From: Caldifarciminota bacterium
Lineage (GTDB): Bacteria; Hydrothermota; UBA3073
DNA length: 52,037 bases
Direction: 5' to 3'
Assembly (NCBI GenBank): GCA_023129165.1
Contig: JAGMCL010000109.1
Coordinates: 1-52,037, forward strand
The first letter of the stretch is position 1; each line of letters opens with the position of its first letter. Shown here piece after piece: positions 14,525-23,976 of this stretch. The translations under genes were made by a program, and so were the position numbers. The notes below the pieces were generated by a model that saw only the letters and a program-made list of their open reading frames with translations, ran no database searches and had not been told where the DNA came from.

Positions 14525-16189
14525 ATGAAGTACAATCTTCTATGGATTTTCATTGACAGTGTAAGACGCTATCATTCGATTGGTGATGATAGAAGTAGAC
14601 TCAACATAATGGATGAATTTGGTAAAGATTCCATTGAATTTTTGAATGTTGTTACTAATGCACCAAGTACATTCCAGTCGCTAAGCGCAATGGCTAGTGG
14701 GGTGAATTCTTATTTCACCAACCGGAATTTTACAGATTTTATTTTTGATAATGAAACATTTCCTTCAATAACCTACAAACTTAGAAGAGTCTGTTATTAC
14801 TGTTATTCATTTTTAATGCTTAAAGATACAAGGGAGAGCATGATAAACATATTTCCTATGATTGAAAGAAAGTATTGGCCGAAGGGATTTACACATCGAA
14901 AATCTTGGAGCAACAGCGATATAAACAAAGCCATTGATAAAACTTTATTCATAGGTGTTGAAAGGCCATCGTTTTTCTTTGTAGATTATAATTGCCGCAA
15001 AGATCCTCAAACAAGTAATAAAGTAAAATGGGCTTTTAATAGATTTAAGGAAGCAGGACATACTGAAGAAAATACTATTACAATCTTGTGTTCAGATCAT
15101 GGATATCCTGACCCTTCAAAAGTTACAGGAAGACCTGAATTTTATGAAAAATACAACTTAACTCATGATTTAATATTAACTGATGATAACATTATGATAC
15201 CTTTATTTATCCAATACCCAGGGTGTCCAAAAGGAAAGAAAGTTGAAACCACAATAGGAAGTATAGATATATACCCAACAGTTATGGATATCTTGGGTAT
15301 TGATATTAAACATAAAATTCATGGAAAGAGTCTTCTTCCTTTAATCAATAATGATGGAGAATATCGGAGAATGATGGAATCACGATTTCATCGATGTGAT
15401 TCTCGGTTAGCGTGCCAGACGGGTAGAGGAACGGCTATTAGAAATGGCGAATATAAATATATATATTATCATGATAAAGTCAGGGGTAGAAATCAAGAAG
15501 AATTTTTTGATTTAAAAGAGGATAAATACGAGCAACATAATTTAATAAACAGTTCTGATACAGTAATACAGAATCGATTAAATGTTTTCCGGAAAGAATT
15601 TCAAAGGAGTGAGAACGATGCGTTCAGGTATCAGTTGAAATATTTGTTTGGCAAGTTTTCTAACAAGTATGGGTGTGGCATAAAAAAAGCAAAAGAAATA
15701 TTACTGACCGATAGTTGCAGTCCTGTATTTTTAGATATGCTAATCAAGATGTTACAAAAACTTAATAGAAGTGCGATAATTAGTATTCTAAAAGTGGAGC
15801 ATGAATTTAATTTTAGGAGTAGTTCAGTAAACATAATTGATTCTGGCAGTGGCAGTTGGACCAATGTGAATTTGAAAGATTTATTAAAGAGAGTAAATAA
15901 TTTAAATATAGACTTTCTTTTTGTTCCTTATAATATCTCTGAGCAGCGAGACAATAATCAACTTAGAAAAATTGTTAGGAGGATAAAAGCATCCCAAAAG
16001 ATATATCTTGATTACAATATGGAGAGTTATAAAAAGACTATAGACTATTATTGGAAAAGATTCAAAACTATTTGGTCCTTTATCAAATATGAACCATCTT
16101 ACCTAATATTATACTTTAAGCCCTTTCTAAATAAGAGATTAAAGAGTATTCTCGGACTTAAAAAAGAAAACTGGAAGGATATAAATTAA
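14525..16189 (+). CDS. Sulfatase-fold (alkaline phosphatase superfamily) enzyme with Thr at the nucleophile position
   Basis: The protein is 554 aa. The N-terminal metal site is IFIDSVRR (D11). The loop NAPSTFQSLSAMASG aligns with the CxPSRxxLLTG block of sulfatases, and Thr49 sits exactly where the formylglycine Cys would be (ten residues before the G). The second metal site is CSDHGYPDPSK (D191, H192), and VETTIGSIDIYPTVMDILGI is the family core strand. Thr nucleophiles are typical of phosphodiesterases and phospho-transferases of this superfamily. Given the phosphonate genes just upstream, a phosphonate or phosphate ester hydrolase or transferase is more likely than a sulfatase. The last 150 residues have no recognised domain. 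Confidence 0.8.
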   Translation: MKYNLLWIFIDSVRRYHSIGDDRSRLNIMDEFGKDSIEFLNVVTNAPSTFQSLSAMASGVNSYFTNRNFTDFIFDNETFPSITYKLRRVCYYCYSFLMLKDTRESMINIFPMIERKYWPKGFTHRKSWSNSDINKAIDKTLFIGVERPSFFFVDYNCRKDPQTSNKVKWAFNRFKEAGHTEENTITILCSDHGYPDPSKVTGRPEFYEKYNLTHDLILTDDNIMIPLFIQYPGCPKGKKVETTIGSIDIYPTVMDILGIDIKHKIHGKSLLPLINNDGEYRRMMESRFHRCDSRLACQTGRGTAIRNGEYKYIYYHDKVRGRNQEEFFDLKEDKYEQHNLINSSDTVIQNRLNVFRKEFQRSENDAFRYQLKYLFGKFSNKYGCGIKKAKEILLTDSCSPVFLDMLIKMLQKLNRSAIISILKVEHEFNFRSSSVNIIDSGSGSWTNVNLKDLLKRVNNLNIDFLFVPYNISEQRDNNQLRKIVRRIKASQKIYLDYNMESYKKTIDYYWKRFKTIWSFIKYEPSYLILYFKPFLNKRLKSILGLKKENWKDIN

Positions 16190-17517
16190 TGAACTTAGCA
16201 AAAGCCTCTCTTTACAATCTCATTACTAAAGTAATTCTTTTCTTTTTAAGTATATTCTTAAGCGTGTTAGTGGTTCGCTTAATAGGTGCTGAGGGGAAAG
16301 GAATATTAAGTGTAGTTTATACCTTTTTTGGAATATCAGTAAGTTTTGGGTTTTTGAGTTTAGGTTCAGGTTTAATATATTATGCTAGTAAGAGAGGAAA
16401 GAAGGAAATTTATATAAATAGTGGATTAATATACAGTTTATTAGTATCAATATTACTAATAATACTTTCTTTAATATTTAGGAATTATTTCAAGAATCTT
16501 TTTTTCAAATCTATTCCAATTAAATATTTTTATTTTGGGATTGGATTAATTTTTTTGTATTGTATCGGAAAAATAACGACCGCTTTAACTAGAGTAATGG
16601 AAAGACCTGTAATATATAATTCTGCCTTGCTTATAAATAAAATTGTATATATCTTTTGTTTGATTGGTTTTTGGATATCCAAAATCAATATAACAGTCAG
16701 TACAGTAATTATCTCTTTAGCTATTTCTTTAATTGTTGGAGAAATTTATATTTTATTTAAGTTTAGAGAGTATCTTAGTATTTCATCTGTCAAATTAAAT
16801 GCGATTGGGAAAATGTTATCGTTCGGGATTAAAGAACATATTGGTGTAATTGCTCAAAAGCTAAACCTTAAATTAGACATCCTTATTATGAGTGCACTAC
16901 TACTCCCCAGAGATATTGGTATTTATTCCATTGCTGTATTATTTGCTCAACTAATTTGGTATGTTCCGGATTCAATTGGCATTTTTCTTTATCCACAAAT
17001 TGCTCAAAAAAATGATAGAATATCATCTGCTACTTTAACAACTAAAATTAATAGAATTAATCTTGCTATAGTAGTAATTATTGGTATATTTCTTTTTTTC
17101 ATAAGTAACCCTTTGATACCATTTATGTACGGTAAAGAATTCATCACATCAGTAAAAGTAGTAAAGATATTACTATTAGGCACAATCGGACTATCAATAG
17201 CAAAAATACTTACAAAATATTTTGCTGGAATTGGTAGACCAATTATCTGTTCTTATGGTTCAATAGTAGGACTTATTTTTAACATCCCTCTATTGTTATA
17301 TCTGATTCCTAAATATGGAATTTTAGGAGCAGCTATTGCGACTACACTTTCATATCTAATAATTAGTATATACCTAATTTTGGCATTTCTTGCTGATCAA
17401 AAAGGCTTAGTTCCTTTAAAGAATTTGCTTTTCATTAAAAAGCAAGACATCAAAGACCTGAAAGGTGCTATGTATTTTGGAGGTAAGCTAAAGTTAAGGC
17501 TTAATGAAACCGACTAA
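16189..17517 (+). CDS. wzx: Wzx-type polysaccharide flippase (MOP superfamily)
   Basis: The protein is 442 aa with 12-14 hydrophobic segments. The N-terminus KASLYNLITKVILFFLSIFL continues to RLIGAEGKGILSVVYTFFG, the standard polysaccharide-biosynthesis-protein start. It flips the lipid-linked oligosaccharide across the inner membrane. Its ATG overlaps the previous stop by one base (TAATG), and its 3' end overlaps the next gene by 14 nt, so it is within one transcription unit. Confidence 0.88.
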   Translation: MNLAKASLYNLITKVILFFLSIFLSVLVVRLIGAEGKGILSVVYTFFGISVSFGFLSLGSGLIYYASKRGKKEIYINSGLIYSLLVSILLIILSLIFRNYFKNLFFKSIPIKYFYFGIGLIFLYCIGKITTALTRVMERPVIYNSALLINKIVYIFCLIGFWISKINITVSTVIISLAISLIVGEIYILFKFREYLSISSVKLNAIGKMLSFGIKEHIGVIAQKLNLKLDILIMSALLLPRDIGIYSIAVLFAQLIWYVPDSIGIFLYPQIAQKNDRISSATLTTKINRINLAIVVIIGIFLFFISNPLIPFMYGKEFITSVKVVKILLLGTIGLSIAKILTKYFAGIGRPIICSYGSIVGLIFNIPLLLYLIPKYGILGAAIATTLSYLIISIYLILAFLADQKGLVPLKNLLFIKKQDIKDLKGAMYFGGKLKLRLNETD

Positions 17518-18148
17518 ACAATTGATACAAGTTGATAAATCACATTATGCCCCAATCGGGTATGATAGTAAAGGAAGATTTGTCAGCTACTGGCATCAGA
17601 TTCATGAGGTAATGAACTTAAATCTCAAATCAGTTTTGGAAGTTGGGATAGGTAATAAATTTCTTAATAATTTTATGAAAAATTACGGTAAAATAAATGT
17701 TACTAGCGTTGATGTTGATAAAGAATTAGAACCCGATATTTGTGCTTCCGTGAACGAATTACCGTTGCGAAATAGAACTTTTGAGTGTGCGGTTTGCTTT
17801 CAAACCCTGGAGCATTTACCGTTCAAAAAATTTAAGACGGCTTTATTCGAACTATCAAGAGTATCAAAGAAATGGATGATTATATCTTTACCAGATCAGA
17901 GTAGATGTGTTGGGTTAAAAATATATTTCAAAAATATTCCTATAAGAAGTTTGCAAAAAATAATAAATATTCCAGCAGTATTTCCTGCGAAGCACATTTT
18001 TGACGGTGAGCATTATTGGGAAATAGGTAAGAGGGGATATTCACTGAAAAAAATAGAGGCTATCTTTCCCGAATTAAATTTGAAATTAATAAAAACATTC
18101 CGTGTTTTTGAAAAACCTTCGCACAGGTTTTTCATACTATGTAAATAG
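17504..18148 (+). CDS. Class I SAM-dependent methyltransferase
   Basis: The protein is 214 aa. Motif I is degenerate, SVLEVGIGNKFLNNFM. Motif II is VTSVDVDKELEPDI, with the acidic residue for ribose binding. The AVCFQTLEHLPFKKFKTALF segment is the usual post-motif helix. The likely substrate is a sugar or other glycan component, given the surrounding glycosyltransferases. The start lies inside the wzx 3' end, giving translational coupling. Confidence 0.75.
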   Translation: MKPTKQLIQVDKSHYAPIGYDSKGRFVSYWHQIHEVMNLNLKSVLEVGIGNKFLNNFMKNYGKINVTSVDVDKELEPDICASVNELPLRNRTFECAVCFQTLEHLPFKKFKTALFELSRVSKKWMIISLPDQSRCVGLKIYFKNIPIRSLQKIINIPAVFPAKHIFDGEHYWEIGKRGYSLKKIEAIFPELNLKLIKTFRVFEKPSHRFFILCK

Positions 18149-18156
18149 TATTAATA

Positions 18157-19356
18157 ATGAAAAATATACTATTTTTAGAAACAGCCTCTGTAGTAGGTAA
18201 TGCAGGGATTGGAGGTTCGTTGAGAAGCTTGCTGCAAATAGTTAAGGGACTGAATAAAAATGAGTATAGGCCAACTGTTTTGCTTTACCATAATTTTGAT
18301 ATTATAGATGAATATAGGAAAAATAATTGCAAGGTTATTGTAGCAGAACTTGGTAATAATCAAAATCTGATAAAGAGAGGGGACAATAAAAATAACAGCT
18401 ATATAAATAAATGCCTTAGAACATTCAAATTCCTTAAAAAAATAAAAAGGAATTTTGTTATTTTGAAGAAATGGAAGAGAATAAAACACATTTATAAAAT
18501 AATAAAAGAAAATGACATTGATATATTGCATTGCAATAATAGAATTAGCACAACGTTAGAGGGTATCGTAGCTTCGAAACTTGCTAAAATTCCTTGTATA
18601 GTCCATCAAAGAGATTTTAACTATGATTTGCCCTTTGTAACCAAATTTATCGCAAGAAAAGTCAATAGATTCATTGCAATTTCATATGCTATTCAACAAA
18701 ATTTAATCAATGAGAATGGTGTAAGTCCTATAAAAATTGAAGTAATTCATAATTGGATAAATGTTGAAGAAACAGAATTAACTGCACCAGAAAAAATGTA
18801 TAATAAATCCTTTTCGATTTTATGGATAGGAAGAATTATCCCTTGGAAAGGTACACATTTATTAGTAGAAATAGCGAATAAGCTAAGAGAAACTCATAAA
18901 GATTTTGAGATAGATATTATTGGAAGCTATTATAAAAATAGTCCGGAATATTTCAATAGTATCAGGAATAGAGTAGATGCATATAACCTAAATGATAGGA
19001 TAAATTTTAAGGGATATGTAAATTATAATGAAATTTATAAAAAGAAATATGACGTATTTTTACATACTTCTGTGAAACCTGAACCATTTGGTCGGGTTAT
19101 AATTGAGGCTATGCAGCACAGCATACCTGTTATTGCAACTAATATGGGGGGGGTCTTAGACATTGTCAAGGATGGGGAAAATGGTTTTTTGTATGACCCA
19201 AATAAATTAAATGAGCCTGTGAATAAAATAAACAGAATATGGAACAGTGCTCATTTAAAGAATAAATTTGTTGAGAATGGACTTTTAACAATCAAGAACA
19301 AATTTTCTAGTAAAGATAAAATTGAAAAGATACAGGATATATATGGTAGAATGTAA
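18157..19356 (+). CDS. GT4-family glycosyltransferase
   Basis: The protein is 399 aa and has a GT-B fold. The acceptor-side N-terminus is VVGNAGIGGSLRSLLQIVKG. The C-terminal donor domain has LWIGRIIPWKGTHLLVEIA and the E-x7-E motif EPFGRVIIEAMQHSIPVIAT. It should be cytoplasmic or membrane-associated and use an NDP-sugar. It is the first of a run of GT4 genes that probably build the repeat unit. Sugar specificity cannot be read. Confidence 0.85.
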   Translation: MKNILFLETASVVGNAGIGGSLRSLLQIVKGLNKNEYRPTVLLYHNFDIIDEYRKNNCKVIVAELGNNQNLIKRGDNKNNSYINKCLRTFKFLKKIKRNFVILKKWKRIKHIYKIIKENDIDILHCNNRISTTLEGIVASKLAKIPCIVHQRDFNYDLPFVTKFIARKVNRFIAISYAIQQNLINENGVSPIKIEVIHNWINVEETELTAPEKMYNKSFSILWIGRIIPWKGTHLLVEIANKLRETHKDFEIDIIGSYYKNSPEYFNSIRNRVDAYNLNDRINFKGYVNYNEIYKKKYDVFLHTSVKPEPFGRVIIEAMQHSIPVIATNMGGVLDIVKDGENGFLYDPNKLNEPVNKINRIWNSAHLKNKFVENGLLTIKNKFSSKDKIEKIQDIYGRM

Positions 19357-19377
19357 AATATAGGGTGGGGTTAACTT

Positions 19378-20541
19378 ATGAAGATATGTTTATTTACAGA
19401 CTGTTTCTTTCCTGGTATTGGGGGTGCAGAAATTGTTGTGCACATTCTTGCCCGTGCTTTCAAAAGACAAGGACATGCTGTAGTAGTAATTGTTCCCAAC
19501 TCAAGAGGACTAAGAGAGTTTAAATTGCCTTATAGTGTTGAAACTTTCCCATCTATATTTTACAAGTTTAGATTAAAGACTTTTATAGAAATAATGTCCT
19601 TAATTTACTTTCAACATAAATATAAATTCGATGTTATCAATATACATAAAACTTATGTAGGTTATCCTGCTGGGAAAATAAAAAATTTATTAAAGATTCC
19701 TATAATAATCACGGCTCATGGGGGAGACATACAAAAATATCCTGAAATAAACTATGGGAAAAGGTTAAACCCAAAATGGGAAAAGAAAATTTCTTTTTCT
19801 ATTAGAAAAGCAGATGGTCTCATCGCCATCAGCGAGGAAACAAAAAAGAATTTCATTGATTTAGGCACCAAGGAAGAGAATATTTACAGAATTCCCAATG
19901 GTGTAGATATAGAGAGATTTAAAGAATGTAGTAGTCTCGGCGAACAAATAAAAAAGGATGGTAAAAAAATTATTTTAGCAGTCGGTAGATATCACATAAA
20001 AAAGGGATTTGAAAGCCTCTTGAAAGCTATACAAATTTTATCAAAACAACGCGATGATTTTAAGTTAGTAATTGTGGGTAAACGATTACAAAAGTTAGCT
20101 CCTGTTATTGATAAGTTGAATATTGCAAATTTTGTAGAACTTGTTAAGCAACAAAAAGGCGAAATGGGAAATAATATATTTCCAAATAATTATCTTCTGT
20201 CTTTTTATAAAAGTTCAGATATTTTTGTTTCTGCATCCTTAATGGAAGGCTTTTCTCTTGTTTGTGTTGAGGCTATGGCTGCGGGATTGCCATTAGTTAT
20301 TACAAAATGTCCGGGAAATGAAGATGTTTTTAATGAGAAAGAGGACCAATGTGGTTATTATGTACCACCCGGGGATTATAATAAAATGGCGGAAAATTTA
20401 TTAATACTATTGAAAAAGGATGAATTAAGAAAAAAAATGGGAGAAAATAGTAGGAGAATTGCTATGCAAAGATATGACTGGAATATAATTGTAAAACAAT
20501 ATTTAGTTGTATTTAATAAAATACTGAATAGAACAAAATAA
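19378..20541 (+). CDS. GT4-family glycosyltransferase
   Basis: The protein is 387 aa. The N-terminal signature CFFPGIGGAEIVVHILARAF has the Gly-rich loop of GT4 enzymes. The donor domain shows AVGRYHIKKGFESLLKAI and the E-x7-E motif EGFSLVCVEAMAAGLPLVIT. GTG or ATG alternatives are not needed, because ATG 19378 is preceded by GGGTGGGG. It is 21 nt after the previous gene, and the polymerase gene follows 6 nt later. Confidence 0.87.
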   Translation: MKICLFTDCFFPGIGGAEIVVHILARAFKRQGHAVVVIVPNSRGLREFKLPYSVETFPSIFYKFRLKTFIEIMSLIYFQHKYKFDVINIHKTYVGYPAGKIKNLLKIPIIITAHGGDIQKYPEINYGKRLNPKWEKKISFSIRKADGLIAISEETKKNFIDLGTKEENIYRIPNGVDIERFKECSSLGEQIKKDGKKIILAVGRYHIKKGFESLLKAIQILSKQRDDFKLVIVGKRLQKLAPVIDKLNIANFVELVKQQKGEMGNNIFPNNYLLSFYKSSDIFVSASLMEGFSLVCVEAMAAGLPLVITKCPGNEDVFNEKEDQCGYYVPPGDYNKMAENLLILLKKDELRKKMGENSRRIAMQRYDWNIIVKQYLVVFNKILNRTK

Positions 20542-20547
20542 GGAATC

Positions 20548-21840
20548 ATGCATATAATAATAGTTCTATCTATACTTACAATCGTTGTGTCACTATTAAT
20601 TTGTAAGCCTTACTGGCTAGCTTTTGTTGTTATTTTTTTGCATTTTTATAGGATTAACGTTGAATTACCATTTTTATATGATGCTCGCGGGATATTAAAT
20701 ATACTTGTTTTGGCTCGACTGATAACCCTTAGAGACAATCGGGCAGATATGAAAAAGTTATTAGCAGACAGTTCACTTCATATATTACTGGCATTTTTCC
20801 TTGTATGTATAATCTCTTTATTGATTAATGCGGAAGGTCTAAAAAATATTTCCTTATTTTTAACCTTATTGGGGATGCTAATTTTAGGCTTTTTGCTATT
20901 CAAAACCGATAGAGGGAAAAAGGTAATTCTATATGGTTTATTTACTGCTACACTATTTTCTTGCGTTGATACTATCTATAATTCTTTGTATTTTAAATCA
21001 TTAAATATCCATAAACTTTTTAATTATTACATTATTGGAGATAGAATATCATATAGTAATCATAATGGTGTGGCGTTGGTAATCGGAATAGGTTTGCTTT
21101 TTGGGGTTAGATATTATATGAGAAAAAGAAATCTGGCTGCCTTGATTTATATTCTAATTTCTTTAGCTGGATTACTTTTGACAACATCTAGAAGTGCAAT
21201 AATGGCAACATTTTTTTCACTAATACTCTTCGTATTCTTTAATAAATACAAATTCAGTTTGACAAGCTTTCTTAAATTGATTTCCGCTTCTGTGCTACTT
21301 TTTTTCATTCTTAAGTCGTTGTTTTCATTTCTGCCAAGTGAATATCAGGAAGTTGCAGGTGAAAGATTATGGACCGAGCCCAAAGCAGTTTTTAATAGAA
21401 AGATCTGCTCTACAGGTAACTTCACTGGAAGAATAGAATTGGTACGGGGAGCTATTAATTACTTAAGAAACAGGCGGGTTAACAAATTGTTTGGTATTGG
21501 TTTTGGAAATTGGGGGATAAGTAGAAAGTCCGCATATGAAGTTAGCTACACAGCAGTCCACAATGGCTATCTCTTGTTGTTAATGGAAAATGGGCATATA
21601 GGTTTAAGTTTATATATTATCTTTTGTCTCATACTTGTAAAAAATTCATGGAAGATATTTAGAAGAAAAAAAGAAAAGAACAGAATGCCTGTTATTTTTG
21701 CATTTATTTATTTTTTAGTATTTAGTATTGCACAAAATGCAGAGTTAACTTCATCGGTAATAATGTTCGTTATTGGAATTGTTATAGCAGAAAACCATTT
21801 TGGTTACCATGAATTAAACAAGAAAAAGGACGAAGATTAA
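20548..21840 (+). CDS. wzy: Wzy/O-antigen ligase-like polymerase
   Basis: The protein is 430 aa with about ten to twelve membrane segments. The PF04932-type core includes LLLTTSRSAIMATFFSLILF, then the large periplasmic loop GEREL-like region (GERLWTEPKAVFNRK, GRIELVRGAINYL). HNGYLLLLMENGHIGLSLYI is the conserved His block. It should polymerise or ligate lipid-linked repeat units on the periplasmic side. Wzx upstream and Wzc/SLBB downstream make a Wzy-dependent pathway likely. Confidence 0.82.
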   Translation: MHIIIVLSILTIVVSLLICKPYWLAFVVIFLHFYRINVELPFLYDARGILNILVLARLITLRDNRADMKKLLADSSLHILLAFFLVCIISLLINAEGLKNISLFLTLLGMLILGFLLFKTDRGKKVILYGLFTATLFSCVDTIYNSLYFKSLNIHKLFNYYIIGDRISYSNHNGVALVIGIGLLFGVRYYMRKRNLAALIYILISLAGLLLTTSRSAIMATFFSLILFVFFNKYKFSLTSFLKLISASVLLFFILKSLFSFLPSEYQEVAGERLWTEPKAVFNRKICSTGNFTGRIELVRGAINYLRNRRVNKLFGIGFGNWGISRKSAYEVSYTAVHNGYLLLLMENGHIGLSLYIIFCLILVKNSWKIFRRKKEKNRMPVIFAFIYFLVFSIAQNAELTSSVIMFVIGIVIAENHFGYHELNKKKDED

Positions 21841-22127
21841 AATTATATACTAAAGAATCTCTAATTGAAAAATAGCTGAGTAGATATTTAAAAATCCGAT
21901 TCATCTTCCGATTTGTAGGTTCATTCTCCCGAGAAAGCCTGTTTGGCTTTGAGAATAAGGTACCAGCTGTGTCCCGATTCCTCAAATATTCCAAAACGGC
22001 CATAGTTTTCTCCTTTGATCTCCATCTTCCTTCTGCGACGCATATACTTTCCCCTTTTTGACAAAATTATACAAGTTTTTGTATTCTATCAACAGGAATT
22101 ATAGATGGATCAGAAATATTCATTACT
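21841..22127. other. Intergenic gap with a short minus-strand ORF
   Basis: On the minus strand, 22043 down to 21921 encodes a 40-aa ORF (MRRRRKMEIKGENYGRFGIF). It looks like a truncated protein N-terminus and I do not recognise it. A +-strand promoter candidate lies at 22058-22087. Nothing else is seen. Confidence 0.4.
22058..22087 (+). promoter_or_regulatory. Candidate sigma-70 promoter
   Basis: TTGACA, an 18-nt spacer and TATTCT lie 40 nt before the truncated glycosyltransferase gene. It could restart transcription of the second half of the glycosyltransferase cluster after the 287-nt gap. Confidence 0.4.
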
Positions 22128-22832
22128 ATGAAAATTTTATTTTTTATTGATAGCCTTCGTTCCGGAGGCAAGGAACGCCTCTTAGCTGAGTTAATAAAAG
22201 GTTTAAAGGATTATCCAGATATTCAGTGTGAACTTGCAACTATGTCTAATGATATTCATTATCAGTATGTATTTAAGCAAAATGTAAAAATTCATTATCT
22301 AATAAGAAAATGGAAAAAAGATTCGAGAATATTTTTTAAACTATATAATCTCTGTAAAGAGTTTAAACCAGATATTATACATAGTTGGGGAAGTATGTCA
22401 TCTGTATATGCATTGCCGATTGCAAAAATGTTAAAAATAAAATTCATCAACGCAATGATTTCCGATGCTCCGTATAAACTGTCCCTGAAAGCCTTGATAA
22501 GGTCAAAACTGACTTTTCCATTTTCAGATGTTATCCTTTCAAATTCAATTGCAGGATTGAAGTCCTATAATGCTCCAAAAAATAAAAGTTTTTGTATTCA
22601 CAATGGATTTGATTTTTCCAGAATTAAAAATAAAGTGGAAATCAGGAAAAAATTTGGGATAAAAACTGAAAAAGTTGTAGGGATGGTGGCAAGCTTTAGT
22701 AAGAAACTTAACAGGTTTCAAAAAGATAGGTTCCAGATATACAGTTCCGTACAAATTACGAAAATTGGAACTATTGCTCTCAAACTCTTTTTCCAGTTTT
22801 TTTCTAAATTCAGCTTTCAATATTTACTGTGA
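22128..22832 (+). pseudogene. GT4 glycosyltransferase truncated after the N-terminal domain
   Basis: Residues 1-190 are a good GT4 acceptor domain: FFIDSLRSGGKERLLAELIK, then FKPDIIHSWGSMSSVYALPI, HNGFDFSRI and RKKFGIKTEKVVGMVASFSK. After VVGMVASF the donor domain should follow, but the sequence switches to unrelated residues (KLNRFQKDRFQIYSSVQITK) and stops. No E-x7-E motif is present. The break is near 22700. It cannot be catalytic alone and is probably a deletion relic. Confidence 0.75.
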
Positions 22833-22851
22833 AAAATAGGAATTATTGAAC

Positions 22852-23976
22852 ATGAAAAACAAAAGCATTTGTTTTGTAGCTCCAGAAGCCTATCCCCTGT
22901 TGGCAAAAACGAAACACCATTCAGTAGGAGGGGCGGAAGTCCAGCAAGTTTTAATAGCGAAAGAGCTTAAAAAATATGGGTTTGATGTTTCCTTTGTTGT
23001 TGGTAGTTATGCAACTAAGTTAATCGAAAATGTAGATGGTATTAGGATAATAAAATCTTCATCGCGATATTCGGGAGGTAAGTTAAATTATCTGCTTACA
23101 TTATTTGCTCTTTTTATTGCGCTGCGTAAAGCAAATGCTGATGTATATTTTCTTAGAAGCCCGAAGCATTTATTGGGTGTGATTGGTTTTTATTGCCGAT
23201 TTAAAAAAAGGAAATTTATCTTTTCTTCGTCAATAGATTATGATAGTAATTTAAAGCACATTAGAGAAACAGAAAGCAATATAAGTAGAATTCTTTTTTT
23301 TTATGGCATTAAGCAGGCTGATGCGGTTGTTGCTCAAAGTAATCACCAAAGAAGACAGTTTGAAATGAACTTTGGGTTAAATTCTATATTAATTAAAAAC
23401 ATGCAACCCCTAACTTTTTCAATACCCTCTAAGGAATTACCACCAGTTGCATTGTGGGTAGGAACTGCCTATGAAAGGAAAAGGCCTCACCTTTTTTTAG
23501 AATTGGCTAAGACTATACCTTTTTCAAGATTCAGAATGGTTGTAGCACCCGGTAGAGGGAAAAAATTAAACGAAGCGATAGAAGAACATGCTAAGGAAAT
23601 ATCCAATTTAGAATATTTAGGATTTATCCCATATCATAAAATAAATGAACAATATGCTCGAGCTTCTATTTTGATTAATACCTCACGCTGGGAAGGATTT
23701 CCTAACACCTTTCTTCAAGCATGGGCGAATAAGACACCTGCAGTCAGTTTAGAGATAGACCCAGACGAAGTTATTTGCAAAAATAAATTAGGATTTCATT
23801 CCAGTACATTTGATAAAATGGTTAAAGATATTAAACTATTGCTAAAGAATGAGAATTTAAGAAGGGAAATGGGTGAAAACGCAAGAAAATATGTAGAAAG
23901 GGAACATGATATTAAAAAAGTAGCTCAACAGTATGCTGAACTCTTTCAAAATCTTCAAGGTAAACGATGGACTTGA
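22852..23976 (+). CDS. GT4-family glycosyltransferase
   Basis: The protein is 374 aa. It opens SICFVAPEAYPLL and HSVGGAEVQQVLIAKELKKY; the donor domain has ALWVGTAYERKRPHLFLELA and EGFPNTFLQAWANKTPAVSL. ATG 22852 is preferred over the TTG at 22846 because of the AGGAA sequence upstream. It overlaps the next gene by 10 nt. Confidence 0.85.
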   Translation: MKNKSICFVAPEAYPLLAKTKHHSVGGAEVQQVLIAKELKKYGFDVSFVVGSYATKLIENVDGIRIIKSSSRYSGGKLNYLLTLFALFIALRKANADVYFLRSPKHLLGVIGFYCRFKKRKFIFSSSIDYDSNLKHIRETESNISRILFFYGIKQADAVVAQSNHQRRQFEMNFGLNSILIKNMQPLTFSIPSKELPPVALWVGTAYERKRPHLFLELAKTIPFSRFRMVVAPGRGKKLNEAIEEHAKEISNLEYLGFIPYHKINEQYARASILINTSRWEGFPNTFLQAWANKTPAVSLEIDPDEVICKNKLGFHSSTFDKMVKDIKLLLKNENLRREMGENARKYVEREHDIKKVAQQYAELFQNLQGKRWT

